Assembly (NCBI GenBank): GCA_033557685.1
Contig: JAWQRN010000167.1
Location: 1 to 35,426, forward strand
Reading direction: 5' to 3'
Source: Sperchopsis tessellata
Taxonomy: Eukaryota > Arthropoda > Insecta > Coleoptera > Hydrophilidae
DNA length: 35,426 nucleotides
Within the stretch, counting starts at the first letter, position 1. Every line of letters starts with the position of its first letter. Shown in pieces: positions 22,686 to 34,060 of the stretch. A model generated the notes under the pieces. That model was not told the origin of the DNA. It worked only from the letters and a program-made list of their open reading frames with translations, and ran no database searches. The translations under genes were made by a program, and so were the position numbers.

Positions 22686-22689
22686 GTAA

Positions 22690-23810
22690 GTACCTTTTCC
22701 GAAACAAACTTAATTGTTATTATATATGCATTTCGTTATTTTAACAATAGTTATACAAACTTTTCAAAACTATAATTTCAACTGTAGTTTGCAAGAACTA
22801 TGAAATAAAACAATAATAAAAATATTCTACATTTATACATGAGAGTACTAAATTACAAAATCAATAACTACTCCTCCAATTAACCCTTTTCACGGTGAAC
22901 ACTGACATTACTAAGCCTCCTCTATTCCCCAGTACTCCAGCAAACCTTTTCAGCATCTACTAACCACCTTCTTATATTTACTTAGTAACTTTTTTCTCGC
23001 ACATTTTTCTCATCCATATTATGCGTTTCACTAATTGCCAACCACTCTTGCATCTCTCCTTGTACCCAAACCAGTGCAATTTTCGTGCGATTCTTTATAA
23101 TATCCCCTGCAACAATATCTTTTAAATCATATTAATTTCTAACTCTGTTCATCTACCTCTAATTTCTTATACTATGTGAATCTATTTCTAGTGCACTTTC
23201 TCTTTTCTTTTGTAAATTAAACAACAATAATAAATAAAATAACGAAAAAGTATTCATATATAAAAGTTAATAAGTAAAATATACAATTTCAATAGGTTTC
23301 TACTAATTACAGGTGCTGTTAAAACACAAATATATTCTTACGTGTAATTTTCAATTTATTTAAGAAAATCTCTGTATGCCAGTACTCTTGAGCTTTTTGA
23401 GCCATTGATACCGCGTAAAACAAAAATGGAATTTAAAAACCTAACCTATTCCCTAAACTAGAAATCCACGATGGTATACTCCAACACACTCACACACAGT
23501 GCCAAATGAATAATTAATAAATGAAATTATGAAATTTTAATAATGAAATAAGTTTTCATAGTTTGAAAGCGGCTCATAAGCAAAAGTGAGTGTACTTTAA
23601 TATATAAAAATGATATCAAATACTGATGAAAGTATTAGTTCTTCAACTGCCGTGACGACCATTATATATACACAGTAATAGATAGTCTATAAACCTCAGA
23701 GCAGTATAACACGATATTACTAAATAATCACACAGCATGTCCTTAACTCAAATTGACATATAGTCACAGTTTCTCATGACCCAACGGCAAATTGTTCAGC
23801 GAAGTCAAAA
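22690..23810. other. No gene recognised
   Basis: AT-rich DNA. The part at 22870-23210 is markedly pyrimidine-rich on the plus strand. Its minus strand faintly resembles the basic C-terminal part of a LINE (RIARKLHWFGYKERCKSG), but this is too weak to call. Confidence 0.35.
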
Positions 23811-23821
23811 ATTTTTGTTAG

Positions 23822-23900
23822 ACGTGGATGAGAAGAATGCACAACCGTGGCGAGTGGAAGGAGCTTGGGAGGCCTTAATCCAGCAGTGGATAAATGATGG
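23822..23900 (+). mobile_element. RTE-type LINE 3'-end fragment
   Basis: ACGTGGATGAGAAGAATGC at 23822, then CGAGTGGAAGGAGCTTGG, AGGCCTTAATCCAGCAGTGG and ATAAATGATGGCTG, align in order with 9108-9200 (ACGTGGATGAAAATGACG, GAGTGGAAAGAATTTGGGAA, GGCCTTCGCCCAGCAGTAGA). This is the extreme C-terminus and start of the 3' UTR of the same RTE family, truncated to under 100 bp. The terminal TGATGATG run is reduced to ATGATGG. Confidence 0.75.
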
Positions 23901-24170
23901 CTGTTATACAGAGAAAATATCAATATTATTAAAGTAGCTGGAATTTTATAGCCAATTTCGGCATTTGTTTTTCGTGCCAGTAATACGAAAGTATTATGCA
24001 TATAAAACACTTATGGTAGAAAATTTTACTAGACTACCATTTTATAAAAATCTCACATATCGAATATAGCTACTGGTACCTTAATACCAATGAAAAATAT
24101 TGGCAAATTCCATATTAATTAATTGGAAATGACATAAATTCGTATAATATAACTACTATAATTGTTAGCC

Positions 24171-24566
24171 TCAGCAATATTGTAACACAATATTGCTAAA
24201 AATAATGGGAATAAGTAAATTCAGAAAAGTCATGTCAAATAATTTGAAACGGCTCAGCAGATCAATGGACGACAAGAAATTATCATTCCATGGAGCGCGT
24301 TTAATCCTTTTAACAAGCAGCGAACCTTGTATCATCTTCGTATAATAGCTTTTGACCCTTGCAATATTTCCATATCGTGTTTTGGTCACTTCCATTTGCA
24401 TAAATTCATTTTGCATTATTCTATATCGCTCTAGGGTACATAACTGGCCTTGTACACACATACTTATATACTTACTCCCCCATACTTTTAAAATCCCATT
24501 CGCCGTTCCAAAAAAGCAAATGTCGCGCTCAATTTCTTTCCATGAAAATAAGCTGCATGATGTTAT
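24171..24566 (-). CDS. 131-codon open frame of unknown function
   Basis: Stop to stop, the minus strand is open from 24566 to the TGA at 24171-24173, 131 codons, unusually long for this DNA. The first Met (24461) would give 96 residues. The upstream part, without a Met, reads ITSCSLFSWKEIERDICFFG, then TANGILKVWG. Later parts include RYRIMQNEFMQMEVTKTRYG, RIKRAPWNDNFLSS and a hydrophobic end (FLNLLIPIIFSNIV). An acceptor-like ATAACATCATGCAG ends near 24553 and a donor-like GGGGGA|GTAAGTAT begins near 24476, so the real exon might be only about 80 nt. I do not recognise the protein, and a decayed mobile-element ORF is also possible. Confidence 0.3.
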   Translation of the reverse strand: MTSCSLFSWKEIERDICFFGTANGILKVWGSKYISMCVQGQLCTLERYRIMQNEFMQMEVTKTRYGNIARVKSYYTKMIQGSLLVKRIKRAPWNDNFLSSIDLLSRFKLFDMTFLNLLIPIIFSNIVLQYC

Positions 24567-24569
24567 TTA

Positions 24570-26985
24570 ATATTAGTAAGTCTTATTTACATTCGCTTTT
24601 GTAGATAAAACGTAATGTATAAACTTACGTGAATAATGTAAGAGATGATCTGATGCTGTGCTGTCGATTTTCTTTGTAACGGTATCAAAGCTAATACTTC
24701 ATAGGGTCGATATCTAAGAGGGTTGAAAAATGTACTACTATTCGTCAAACATTATCTTTCAAATTTACAGAATAGAGTCTTAAATTATTTTTAGTACAGC
24801 GCAAGAAAATTTATTGTTCGTGAACTGTTTGAATACAATTAAGAAAATTTCATAAATTTAGACATGCTTGAGGTACTAAGTATTTTAAGTGTACAGGAAA
24901 TTATAATATCAAAATCAGTATCCTAAACATTAAAAACTTAATATTCGAACTAGAAGAACCCTTTTCTTTAAAACCATTAATATATTTAAATAATTTTGTC
25001 AAATGTATGATAAACTCAGGCTGGGTTGCACAAAAGTATTAATTTTGTATGTAATACATTTAAAGTAGAAGTAATTGTAGGAAGTAATAGATAAATTATC
25101 TTTCTGAAAGCGTATTTTCTTCATAAACTGAAAAATCTTGTTTTATCAGTTATTTCTAAAATTGCTGCTTCATATGACATTAACAGTTATGTCTTATTTC
25201 TGGTAACACGAATATTAAATTAATATTTTACGTATGTGTGCTATTAAATATCAATTTCGACACTACAATTTAGTGGCCATTTATTGAGCGATAATTACAC
25301 CGAGTTCTAACTGTTGTGCTTATGATTAATTAAGCAACTGGACGGTAGTTGACAACTATCATTAAATTTTAGGAGTTTGTCCGCACGTAATTATGGCATG
25401 ATGGACAGCCGGATAAGATTCCAATCGGGCCCCCACCCTTATGTCTAGCATCATAAAAAAATAAAGCAGTTCATAAAAATTTCAATATTTCAGACAATGC
25501 TAATAAACCGCCTTTGCAGGGTGAGTCGTAAAAGGAGTTTCGGCAGTCTTAAGGCAGCGATACGTTTTACTAGCTCTTAATAGATTCATAAGAGGTGATA
25601 AGTTTAAAATTCGACTTTTATTGATCGTTAATTTTTAGTGTTACACAGAACTTCATGAAAAGTATTAACTGTTGAAAAACCAGAACAAACCCCAATAAGA
25701 CAAGACAGAAAGTCATGGGGACATGTGCTGAATAGTTAATTTTACTTTATCGATATATTAATATTTTATTTATGTTTAAATACTTATATTTAACTTATTT
25801 AGTTTACTTATAACCTGCCGAATTTTATGTTTAACCACCCTCAGTAGCATCTGTTTCTGCTGAGGCAGTTTTGAATTATTTTGCAATTATTGACCATTTT
25901 CTTTTTCGAATCTATATGAAAAAATATAAACGTTTATAACTGTAATAAGGCAACTTTCTATTTAATTCGCACTGATCCAGTGGATCTTTTAAAACAGTTA
26001 AATTACCCTAAGGTACAAAATGTACACCCAAAACCTAAACTACACGATACCGACATCATCTATTGTACATGCATGTACTGATCGAAACCATTTATATTGC
26101 TCAAATAGTAGGAAAATGACCATAAACTATGGTTCCCTCCAACCAGTCCCTCTTATAACTCTCTGTTTAATGTCAATATGTCAATGAAATAATATATTAA
26201 AAAGAAGAAAATATTGATCTTTCTGTATTATTTTAACATTTCATTAAATCAAGTATTACTATAATACATTCATGTACGGCTAAGGAAGCAACAATTTTTT
26301 GTTGAGCTTTCTCTTGACAGTATAAACATCCAACCTGAAGTGATTTTCTTGACGAAGCACTGGAGAAGGCTTAATGCCTTCCTACACTATAACTTGTAGT
26401 GAACATAGGAGTTTTTGAAACTTTGTTAGACGGATATTTGAGTTCATATATGTGGAAATCTAAAAATTAAAATGTGGAGGTACACACAGTAATTAGCGTC
26501 ATCGAACTTACCAAATGTAAAATAATTCTGCTGAGTGCTGATAGATCATGAAGAGGCGACTAATGCTTGATTTTTGTATGTACTGTCGAACATCTCAGAC
26601 TCACTTGAGAGCAAAATGTGACTAGGTTTAAAGATATTCTGAAGATAACTATCACGGAGAAATATACGCAAGAAATTAGCGTATAACCATCTCCACAGTA
26701 CATATCGGGAACTCCTAAATATACATTTCCCAGTGAGAAGATAAGAGTACCATGGAAATTATAGACCACTCATCACGGCGGGGTACGGGTTTCTAGTAAC
26801 AACAAAAATTCACTTTGCAAATAATTACAGTGCACAGAATAAAACATGAGCTTATTGTGAGTTATTTCACAGGATCTCGCTTTGCCCTAAAAGGTAAATT
26901 TTGAAATTAATGATGTTTGAATGGGCAGACAAACATATATTTAATACATGTTCAGACATAATCAGTGAGGGTGCCTCTACTCATA
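24570..26985. other. No gene recognised
   Basis: AT-rich DNA. A GC-richer patch lies at about 25370-25440 (GTCCGCACGTAATTATGGCA and CAATCGGGCCCCCACCC) and another at 25500-25560, neither with a convincing frame. A 69-codon frame at 26560-26769 (-) is not recognised. Confidence 0.45.
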
Positions 26986-26989
26986 GTAC

Positions 26990-27310
26990 AATTTCAAATT
27001 AATAGAGCCTGATTCTTAGAACTGTCGTGAAGATCGATGTCATGCGTGTGAAAGGAGGATAAAGGAACACTGATGGTTTTGGTGTAAATGAACTGCTTGT
27101 TAAGTTTTTCAAGTATATGGCAGTTAATATTCCTAGACCGTTAGCATATGTTATTAACCTGAGTTTGGCATCCGGTGTTTTCTCTGATAGGTATAAGTAA
27201 ACTATAATAAAACCAATCCGTAAGAAAGGAGATAAAACTTTTATATGTAATGATCGACCAAATGCCCTTCTCCCCACCATTAGTAAGAGTTGTAAGTTTA
27301 TAGTAAAGGT
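26990..27310 (+). pseudogene. LINE reverse-transcriptase fragment (Jockey/CR1 group)
   Basis: The plus strand reads LRTVVKIDVMRV, a stop, then RNTDGFGVNELLVKFF, NIPRPLAYVINLSLASGVFS, IKPIRKKGDKTFICNDRP and NALLPTISKSCKFIVKV. This is the conserved start of the RT domain of Jockey/CR1-group LINEs (DGxxxxLLK, PLxxxxNLSLxxGxFP, KKGDK...YRPIxLLPxISK). One stop follows DRYK and another lies near the start. RT blocks downstream, including the catalytic box, are not recognisable after 27310, nor is an endonuclease upstream, so only about 300 bp survives. Confidence 0.85.
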
Positions 27311-28230
27311 TAATACAAGTGCACATATCCACTCGGATGCATACGTGGTGATGAGGCTGAACACAGTACTAGTTTCGGAACAACGTTATTACACATATGA
27401 ACTTAATGATGACTTCGCTTCAGAAAATGTAGAGATCTCAGCTCAAGCCACTGGCTACATTGTACATTTTGCACGCTTGATATTTTTTTTCTTTCTGACA
27501 CCGCTGAAATACTTTGCCTGAGCTCATGGGCTAGTAACAACTTATTAATTTTACAGCTACCCTATTCGTCGACCTTTTCTTATGTCCTCTTTCCCCTATA
27601 TATGCGCCACAGCGACCTCAGTCAGTTGGCAGGATGCTTATACGTGTACTAAAATAGTACTTTGCGAAAATTCAATTTCAAATGTATCTTATCCCTATTG
27701 ATCTATTGTAATTGTTATTATCATCATCATTATTATATTATTTTAATTTATTTTTTTTTTAATTTGTTGCTGTAATTTACTTTCTTAATTTACCCTACCT
27801 TATTAACTGTAGTAATAGTTGGTGGAATGTCATTAATTTAGTTCTTGCGCTAATTAAAACTTTTTACTAAATCAATTCGGTTATTTATACATTCATGCAA
27901 ATAATATATCCTGTACCGTGGCCCTTAGCCGCTTAGACCCTGAATAATTTGATGGTACTCATCGTACCAACTTGAATTAGGATTCAATTAAAAACATCTT
28001 TTTAAAAAAAAAATTAACAGTTATTTTTTAAAACAAAATACATTCTATTATAACGAACTGGAAGCCATTTTGAAACTGTTTTAAAGTGTACTAGGCCCCA
28101 AAACATGGATAGATGCAAAAAATACATAAAAGTTGTGTCTGATCTATTTTCCCGCAGCTTCTTATGTGAACATACATTGAAAATAGTTTTCTTTCAGTCT
28201 CTGTAGATTATCCACTGGATAACCTCGTTT
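27311..28230. other. No gene recognised
   Basis: This may include remains of the LINE to its left. A run of TCATCATCATTATTATATTATT lies at about 27720 and a T-rich tract at 27750, but no protein motif is visible. The section 27900-28230 flanks the piggyBac-like relic. Confidence 0.4.
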
Positions 28231-28239
28231 ATTTTGTTG

Positions 28240-29390
28240 ATCACCTAATACATATTTTTTTATGAGCTGATATACAAATGCCTTTCTGAATATGGCAAGA
28301 ATATTTCTCCAGATGATAGTTTATGTTTGAACTCCGGCATACCTTTCCCATTGGTTTTCAATGTACCGTAGTATTATTACAATACATATAGTCTCCCAAA
28401 GCGGGACTAGAATACCAGTTATCAATATATAATACGTGACCTTTCTCTACATACTTTCTAATTAAAGTCTGTACAATAGCACTAGTACCACCGTATGTCT
28501 TATCTTCCTCCAGTTCAGTTTTGTGTACGTGCAAACTAAAAAGTCTAAGATTTGCCTGTCAGATTTGCAGATTTCAAATAATTGTATATTAAAGCTATGC
28601 CCATTTGATGATATGTATTTTTTGAACGAAGGGATACCATTCCACAGCACTAAATTTTTATCATTACAAAGGTTCTTGAAAAGATGGAACAAACTATAAA
28701 ATGTGGATCTCATCGATTATACCACAGTTTGTATTTTATTCAAAGGATCTTCTGGAATTCTTCATTATTCATAAAATATAGACTAAATAAAAGTATTGTA
28801 AATCGGACACGACACATAACTTTTCGAAAAATTGGGGTAGAAATAACTATTCTGGCAACCATTATTCATTCTACAATAATTCCATTAGTAGTTCGCAAAA
28901 CACGAATACATATATTTTTTGTTTGTGTCAGTCTATAATTTATACATGATTTTAGTTTCAGACACTTTTAACTCGATTTTATATCTGTTAGTTTCAATAA
29001 CTATTTTATCTACAAGATTATCATCAAAAAAATGTTTTAAATATTCGTACTCCTCATAATTTTTATCTAACACTATATTTGCATCCAGTCTTAATCTGCT
29101 GGAATCAAATTCACATGTATTTAGCAAAGACATACCTTCTTTCTTTCATTTACTATTCAATCTTTCTCTTTTTGTGTGATTACATCAGCTGATTCTTCTT
29201 CATCAGATGTATCATTAGGTTTACAATTTGCTGTTAGATCTTCTTGATATATACCTTCTTCGGAATCTGCATCACTATCTTTTTAAATAGTATCATCATT
29301 TGAAATATTCTAGTTGCCTGAATCAATACTGTTCAATATTTCCTCTATTTCTTTATCTAATTAATATTTTCTGCTACTTTCCAATATTGT
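28240..29390 (-). pseudogene. piggyBac-like transposase relic
   Basis: On the minus strand the N-terminus (29140-29385) is acidic, as is typical: LDKEIEEILNSIDSGN, then NDDTI and DADSEEG and NDTSDEEESADV. Next comes YEYLKHFFDDNLVDKIVIET (28933-29133). The core (28462-28713) reads FKNLCNDKNLVLWNG, then FKKYISSNGHSFNIQLFEIC, matching the block around the first catalytic Asp (usual form IDESLVLWKGR...KKYIPSK). After a frameshift near 28500 it reads EEDKTYGGTSAIVQTLIRKY and GHVLYIDNWYSSPAL (about 28400-28445), holding the second catalytic Asp. GMPEFKHKLSSGEIF follows in another frame. The third Asp region and the Cys-rich C-terminus are not recognisable. Terminal repeats and a TTAA target were not identified. 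Confidence 0.9.
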
Positions 29391-30590
29391 AAACTCTTAT
29401 GATCTCAAAAAAAAAACAAAACTTATCTAATGTGTTATAAAAATGGCCCACAAACCAAAACTTAATTCAAAATGCTACTAATTTGCCAATGAAATGAAGG
29501 ATAGAAATCCAGTACTTCCAAAGATACTCGTCAGTTAGGCGACAGGAAAAATATGGCAGACGGTAGTAATGGGTAAATTGAAATGGAAAATATGGCAGTA
29601 GGCGCTCAAAAGTATTTTTTATATTGTATTACTACAGGCCTACTGTTTAATTTTCAAGAATATGTTGTGGCAATGCTTGGTAGGCACGTTCCATTCCATT
29701 GATCATCTTCCATCCTGTACAGCAGTAGGCCAGCAATTTGGTTTGCAATTGACGTATAAATTTGTCCGTATGGTCTAAAATGGTTAAAGAAGTATGTAAT
29801 TCTAAATTATGGTAAACAATGAGTGTAGATCTATGTTGTTTACAATATATCTATCTATGAAATAATAATATTAGTTATGAGTGTTTCTAAATAAATGCGA
29901 AACATTTCAGAGGATAATATATAAATATATAGACATTTCCTAAATTCCATAGTTTTTGAGTACAGGTGCTGATGTTTCCCGTGAAACGCTGTATTTTCTA
30001 AGAATGAATAGCAAACCTTACACCAAAATTATTTCTGGAATTTTTACTTGCGATGAGTCGTTCTGAAAAAAATTTATAAAAAAAGGAAAAATTTAACCAA
30101 ATATTTTTAATATTTCCTTTTTCTTTACATGTCTCTCAGAAACGGCTTTTCGTACCATGAAACGCAACAAATAACTTTCGTTTAAGTCTTATTGATCAAT
30201 CATCAATGATCAAAAAAAAACTCAGCGATATTCCATATTTTTCTAGAAAAAAAAAACTCATTGCTTCTGTTGCTTATAATTATCCATTATCAGTATACAT
30301 ACAATGTTCTCTTTTCTATCACCAGCTATTAATCCTTCCATTTACATCAAGCCTAACGGATATATTTATCAATTAAAATTGTATTACATCCTTGCATTAT
30401 ACCCTGTCATATTCAAAACTATTCGCTCATATCTCTAAATAGCTTTAATTACTTTCAATAAGCTTTTTTGAATACCATGCTCTCTTAAAATGTTCGAAAA
30501 TTTTTCTAATCAACAAGTGCACGATATTATGTAAATAATGGGTGTGTGTTACAGTTGTTATGATTTTTGCATCTGTCTATATCAACGTTA
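29391..30590. other. No gene recognised
   Basis: AT-rich DNA between the piggyBac-like relic and the next LINE. Small self-complementary patches occur (ATTGATCAATCATCAATGAT near 30192) but no coding motif. Confidence 0.45.
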
Positions 30591-30599
30591 TTGTGAACA

Positions 30600-31420
30600 C
30601 GTAATTATGATAATCGAGGAGACTGAAAATATACTAGTGGTTTGTATGAAAATCTGAAAAGTTTCTTCAGTGAAGAAAATCAGAAACTGACAACTGAGTT
30701 TGCAGCAGTTTATAACCTCAAATATGAATGTACTTACAAGTAGGGCAGCATTACTGCAAGACGAAAACAAGTTTCTTTTATCAAGATTAGGGATTTAACA
30801 CATCAAAATAATAAGACATATTATTTTTGAGGTGGATGAATCTGGCTCGAGCACTAGGTGGTGGAGAAATATTTCGAGGGGAAGTTGGTGGAATAGCTGA
30901 GAGTGATATAAATGGCATGTATAGAATGGGAAAGCGCATAAGTTAATCGAGTTCTGAAACGAATCCAATTTTAATGTAATAAACTACCTTTCAGAAGAAC
31001 CCATCAAAAATATACATAAACTGAAGGGCTCTCGAATTTTGTATTTCGAATGATCTAACACCAGAAAAATGAGAGGAGAAATGTGTCCTTCATGGGTTAA
31101 GACAATTGACATGGTTAATATTATACACTCCAACAACTAAGGGAGTCAAGTGGCGACAATGATGTTTTTGCTCAGGAACAATATCACACTGGAGCATCTC
31201 GAGGAAATGTAAAAATACAGTTTCAACATAACATAGCAGTACGCCGATTTTACGGAGTATCTGACATTCATAAAGATAAACGAAACAAACAATCTCCATT
31301 TGTTGGAGTTCTGTCAACCGCTAACATCAAAAATCCCCAAAATGGTTCCAGCGGACCTATTGCTGTGGAACCAAAGAGTCAAATGAAGCCTTGTGTAAAC
31401 TCTTAACATGTCAGTGACAT
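30600..31420 (+). pseudogene. LINE ORF1-like protein relic
   Basis: Pieces in shifting frames give YENLKSFFSEENQKLTTEF (a coiled-coil-like start near 30640), VDESGSSTRWWRNISRG, GGIAESDINGMYRMGKR (near 30890), then a block like FNVINYLSEEPIKNIHKLKG and RILYFE-SNDLTPEK-REEKCVLHGLRQL (about 30970-31105). The order of coiled coil, a SDIxxxYRxGKR segment, KLKGxxIxxxNDLTxEx and a polar C-terminus matches the RNA-binding ORF1 of insect LINEs. The C-terminal stretch NDVFAQEQYHTGASRGNV, then SPFVGVLSTANIKNPQNG, stays open to about 31405. The protein would bind element RNA; this copy is broken. Confidence 0.65.
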
Positions 31421-31869
31421 AAATCAAAAAAAGACGGATAAAATGTAAAGGCATTGATAACATTAGTAGGTACTTTTTAGATTTTTGAGTCTAGTCCTAG
31501 ATTAGTTTTTGTTTCAATATGGACTGATTGATTATGTAGTTAGTTTTAACACAGGTGTAGTAGTAGCTACGTGTAATCATTTACAAGGTAGTTGCTGTTA
31601 TTTATCTATATTTGTATATGATATGTGTATAAATAAGTAAAGAAATTTGTGAACATCTTTTGAGCTTCAATTTAATGATTAGAGGTTATATTTTATATGG
31701 CCTTATATGCTTGATTCATATGCTGGAGCTGTTTTATTTTTGATGTGAATTATTTAATGAGATGGTGCCTGTTTTTTTTTGTATTTTATGTATATTTTTA
31801 TTAGTGCTTTTGGTAGAGTTTTTTATATAATTATATACTTATCTTCTTACCTTTACAAAAGCGTTTAGC

Positions 31870-32710
31870 ATTGATTATTTTCCCGGACAATGATGATATA
31901 CTTGTAGACCTTCAACGTGGCTCATTTGAATAGGAGGTCTTTGATTTCACAATTTAACCTATTTCGGGACTATTGCTATTCTTCTCATCTTGACGTTATT
32001 ACATAAGTGAGATTTGGTTGTCATCTGTAATCGATGTCAATAAATACAAACTTATTCGCCTAGACTGGCCAACCCATGCTTACTTTAGGATAGGATTGTC
32101 TTTTTAAATACTCTAAATTCAGTGTCATTTAGCCATTAATCGAAATTCTTACAATAAAACTGGATTTTGGTGGTTCTAGGAGTAAGCTTTCTATAGTTTA
32201 TCGTCCATGTGGTTCTAAGATTGGTTTGTTATTTGTCTTTATTGAAGAAAATTTTTCTTTGATTTTTGTTTGGGAGATATTAATATAGATCACCATTATG
32301 ATTTTTCCCTTGTCAAAAGGTATGACTCCTAGAAGATTTTGTTTTAGCACAACTGGTAGATGTTCCTACAAGAGTAACCTTTGGTGGTAGTACTCTGATT
32401 GATCGCATCATCAGTTCAGTTGTTATCTCGGCAGGAGTTTAAAATCTTTATTTAATAGTATACTATGTGTTCAGGGTACCTCAATACGTAAAACGGATGT
32501 TTCAGTGTACATGTTTCATGATTTGAGTAATCTGAGTTTAGATTTCTTTCTTGACGACTTTTTCTTCTTGGCATGGGATTCCATGTACGGTATACAGTGT
32601 ATTCATGAAAAAGTGAATTTTCTTAACGAGGATCTAATGGGGCTCGTCTGTTATTATGCTCTATTAAGCCGGAGAGACCTTCTCCTCCTGTTTTCTTAAC
32701 TGTAACATAT
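31870..32710 (+). pseudogene. LINE ORF2 endonuclease region and linker
   Basis: VAHLNRRSLISQFNLFRDYC, then YSSHLDVIT (31915-32008), is the N-terminal block of an AP-like LINE endonuclease. SIVYRPCGS (about 32195-32225) is the central YRP motif. LAQLVDVPTRVTFGGSTLID (about 32344-32400) precedes the SDH-type end, which is lost. The open piece 32505-32699 then carries the endonuclease-RT linker: FHDLSNLSLDFFLDDFFFL, WDSMYGIQCIHEKVNFLN. The catalytic Glu and Asp/His positions cannot be traced. It follows the ORF1 relic in the same direction and probably belongs to the same element. Confidence 0.75.
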
Positions 32711-32729
32711 AGTCAACTCCTGTGTTTAG

Positions 32730-33110
32730 AATCTGTGTTATCATCTCTTTGGAAGAAAGCTACTGTTATTCCTATACCGAAATCTAATGTCTGTAATCAA
32801 TTTAAGGATATTCTATCGATCAGCATTCTGCTCCCTCTTTTTCAAAAATGTTGGATAAAGTGTTAATAGTTAATTTCGCAGTCATCATCAAGATTTTAAT
32901 ATTCTCCCTAATACACGGTTTTTTAAGAACTATAGCTGTGCCTCTAAATTTAGTTCTGTAACCGATGCTATCTTTCATAGCTTGACCCTTCTCATAATAT
33001 AGCTCTTATTCTCATAAATTTTTCAAGAGTTTTCGATACATAACACCGACAGATGTTCTTAGCTATATTGAACCCTTTCGGAGCATAGGCACATTTTTGT
33101 AGATTTATCT
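32730..33110 (+). pseudogene. LINE ORF2 reverse transcriptase, N-terminal half
   Basis: SLWKKATVIPIPKSNVCNQF, DILSISILLPLFQKCW, NYSCASKFSSVTDAIFHSL and ILINFSRVFDT (motif A, usual form DFSKAFDT, with the catalytic Asp replaced by Asn) appear in order with frameshifts. They end at LAILNPFG near 33080. The block spacing is that of CR1-group RTs. No second catalytic box follows in this element before the sequence changes character. With 30600-32710 it makes a LINE relic of about 2.5 kb. Confidence 0.8.
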
Positions 33111-33239
33111 ATTAATATTTAGGTTTAATATAATTTAGTAAAAACACAGGCATGACACAACTAAGCCTTCTGAGTTGCATAAACTAAATATTAATTACAG
33201 ACTGTGAACAATACTTATTCATAGAAATTTTTCTTGGCA

Positions 33240-34060
33240 AATCCTGGCAACTATTGTTACGAAACTGCTCTCTCTACGTCATTGAGTATATTCCAGTCCA
33301 AGTTCGATTCTACGAGATAAAATGAGACGCTCGTCACAGCGGAGGCCGCCCAATAATCGTCTGAACAGTATCGATTTTTCGCCTTCGCCAGATATAAAGG
33401 AGCGGGCTCGATATTGACGAGGCAATTACTGCAAGGTAGCGTCATTGGTCACTTGCTGGTTAACTTGTTTGTCAATGACATTTCGAGGGTTAACAATATC
33501 GTATTCTACGCGGACGACACCGCCCTGTTTACTTACTCTGGAAGCTGCATCACGTCGCGATGGGGCATCAGCGACAAGTGCGTGCAAGAAAGCATTCTAA
33601 CATGTGGTACATCAAGGTCAATGTGCAGAAAAGCTAATCGATTATCTTCTCGCGAAGACGCGTTAGCCATATTGTTATTCAACACTGACTTCCCATGAAA
33701 AGATACAGCTAAATACCTAGGCAAACCCTATATAGAAAACTGAACTTCCGGAGCTACACGAACTCTGTTCTGTATAAGGCATCCGTAACAGTTCTGTTGA
33801 CTTTACGATGCCCAAAATCCTTACTACAAATACAAACGTCTCAAGCTCCAGCTTGAGGTGCGAGTAAATAGTGCAACCCAACATCGCATGTGCCAGGAGG
33901 AATTCCTGGGCGATACATGTACAAGAGAGGTAAGAATTCCCGAAATCCGCTGTGCTGAGTGGAACTCCAGCACAGAAGTATCAGCCCCCGCAATTTGTTC
34001 ATATCACCGTACAGTTTTGTAATGTACACCAAGTAATTTCCCTAGGGTAGACACTTGGTC
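33240..34060 (+). pseudogene. Second LINE reverse-transcriptase relic (Jockey-like), GC-richer
   Basis: IFQSKFDSTR then NETLVTAEAAQ (33285-33350) looks like the segment before the GVPQG motif. LLQGSVIGHLLVNLFVNDIS (33421-33480) is the QGS block, and VFYADDTALFTYSGS (33501-33545) is an intact second catalytic box. In other frames WYIKVNVQKS, SIIFSRRRVSHI, KDTAKYLG (33700-33720) and SYTNSVLYKASVTVL follow the Jockey order. About 80-90 bp between AAQ and QGS does not fit and may be an insertion. G+C content is clearly higher than in the LINE immediately upstream, so this is probably a separate, younger insertion. The 3' end near 34060 is uncertain. Confidence 0.85.

Noticed and set aside
22870..23210. 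Possible LINE C-terminal domain on the minus strand
   Set aside because: Only a short stretch (RIARKLHWFGYKERCKSG) is suggestive; no ordered set of motifs supports it.
26999..27364. 121-codon minus-strand frame with hydrophobic segments
   Set aside because: It is antisense to the LINE RT blocks at 26990-27310.
27720..27780. ATC/ATT-rich simple repeat and T tract
   Set aside because: It is short and imperfect; it could be a LINE tail but has no adjoining recognisable 3' end.
33841..34032. 63-codon minus-strand frame
   Set aside because: It is antisense to the C-terminal part of the Jockey-like LINE relic.
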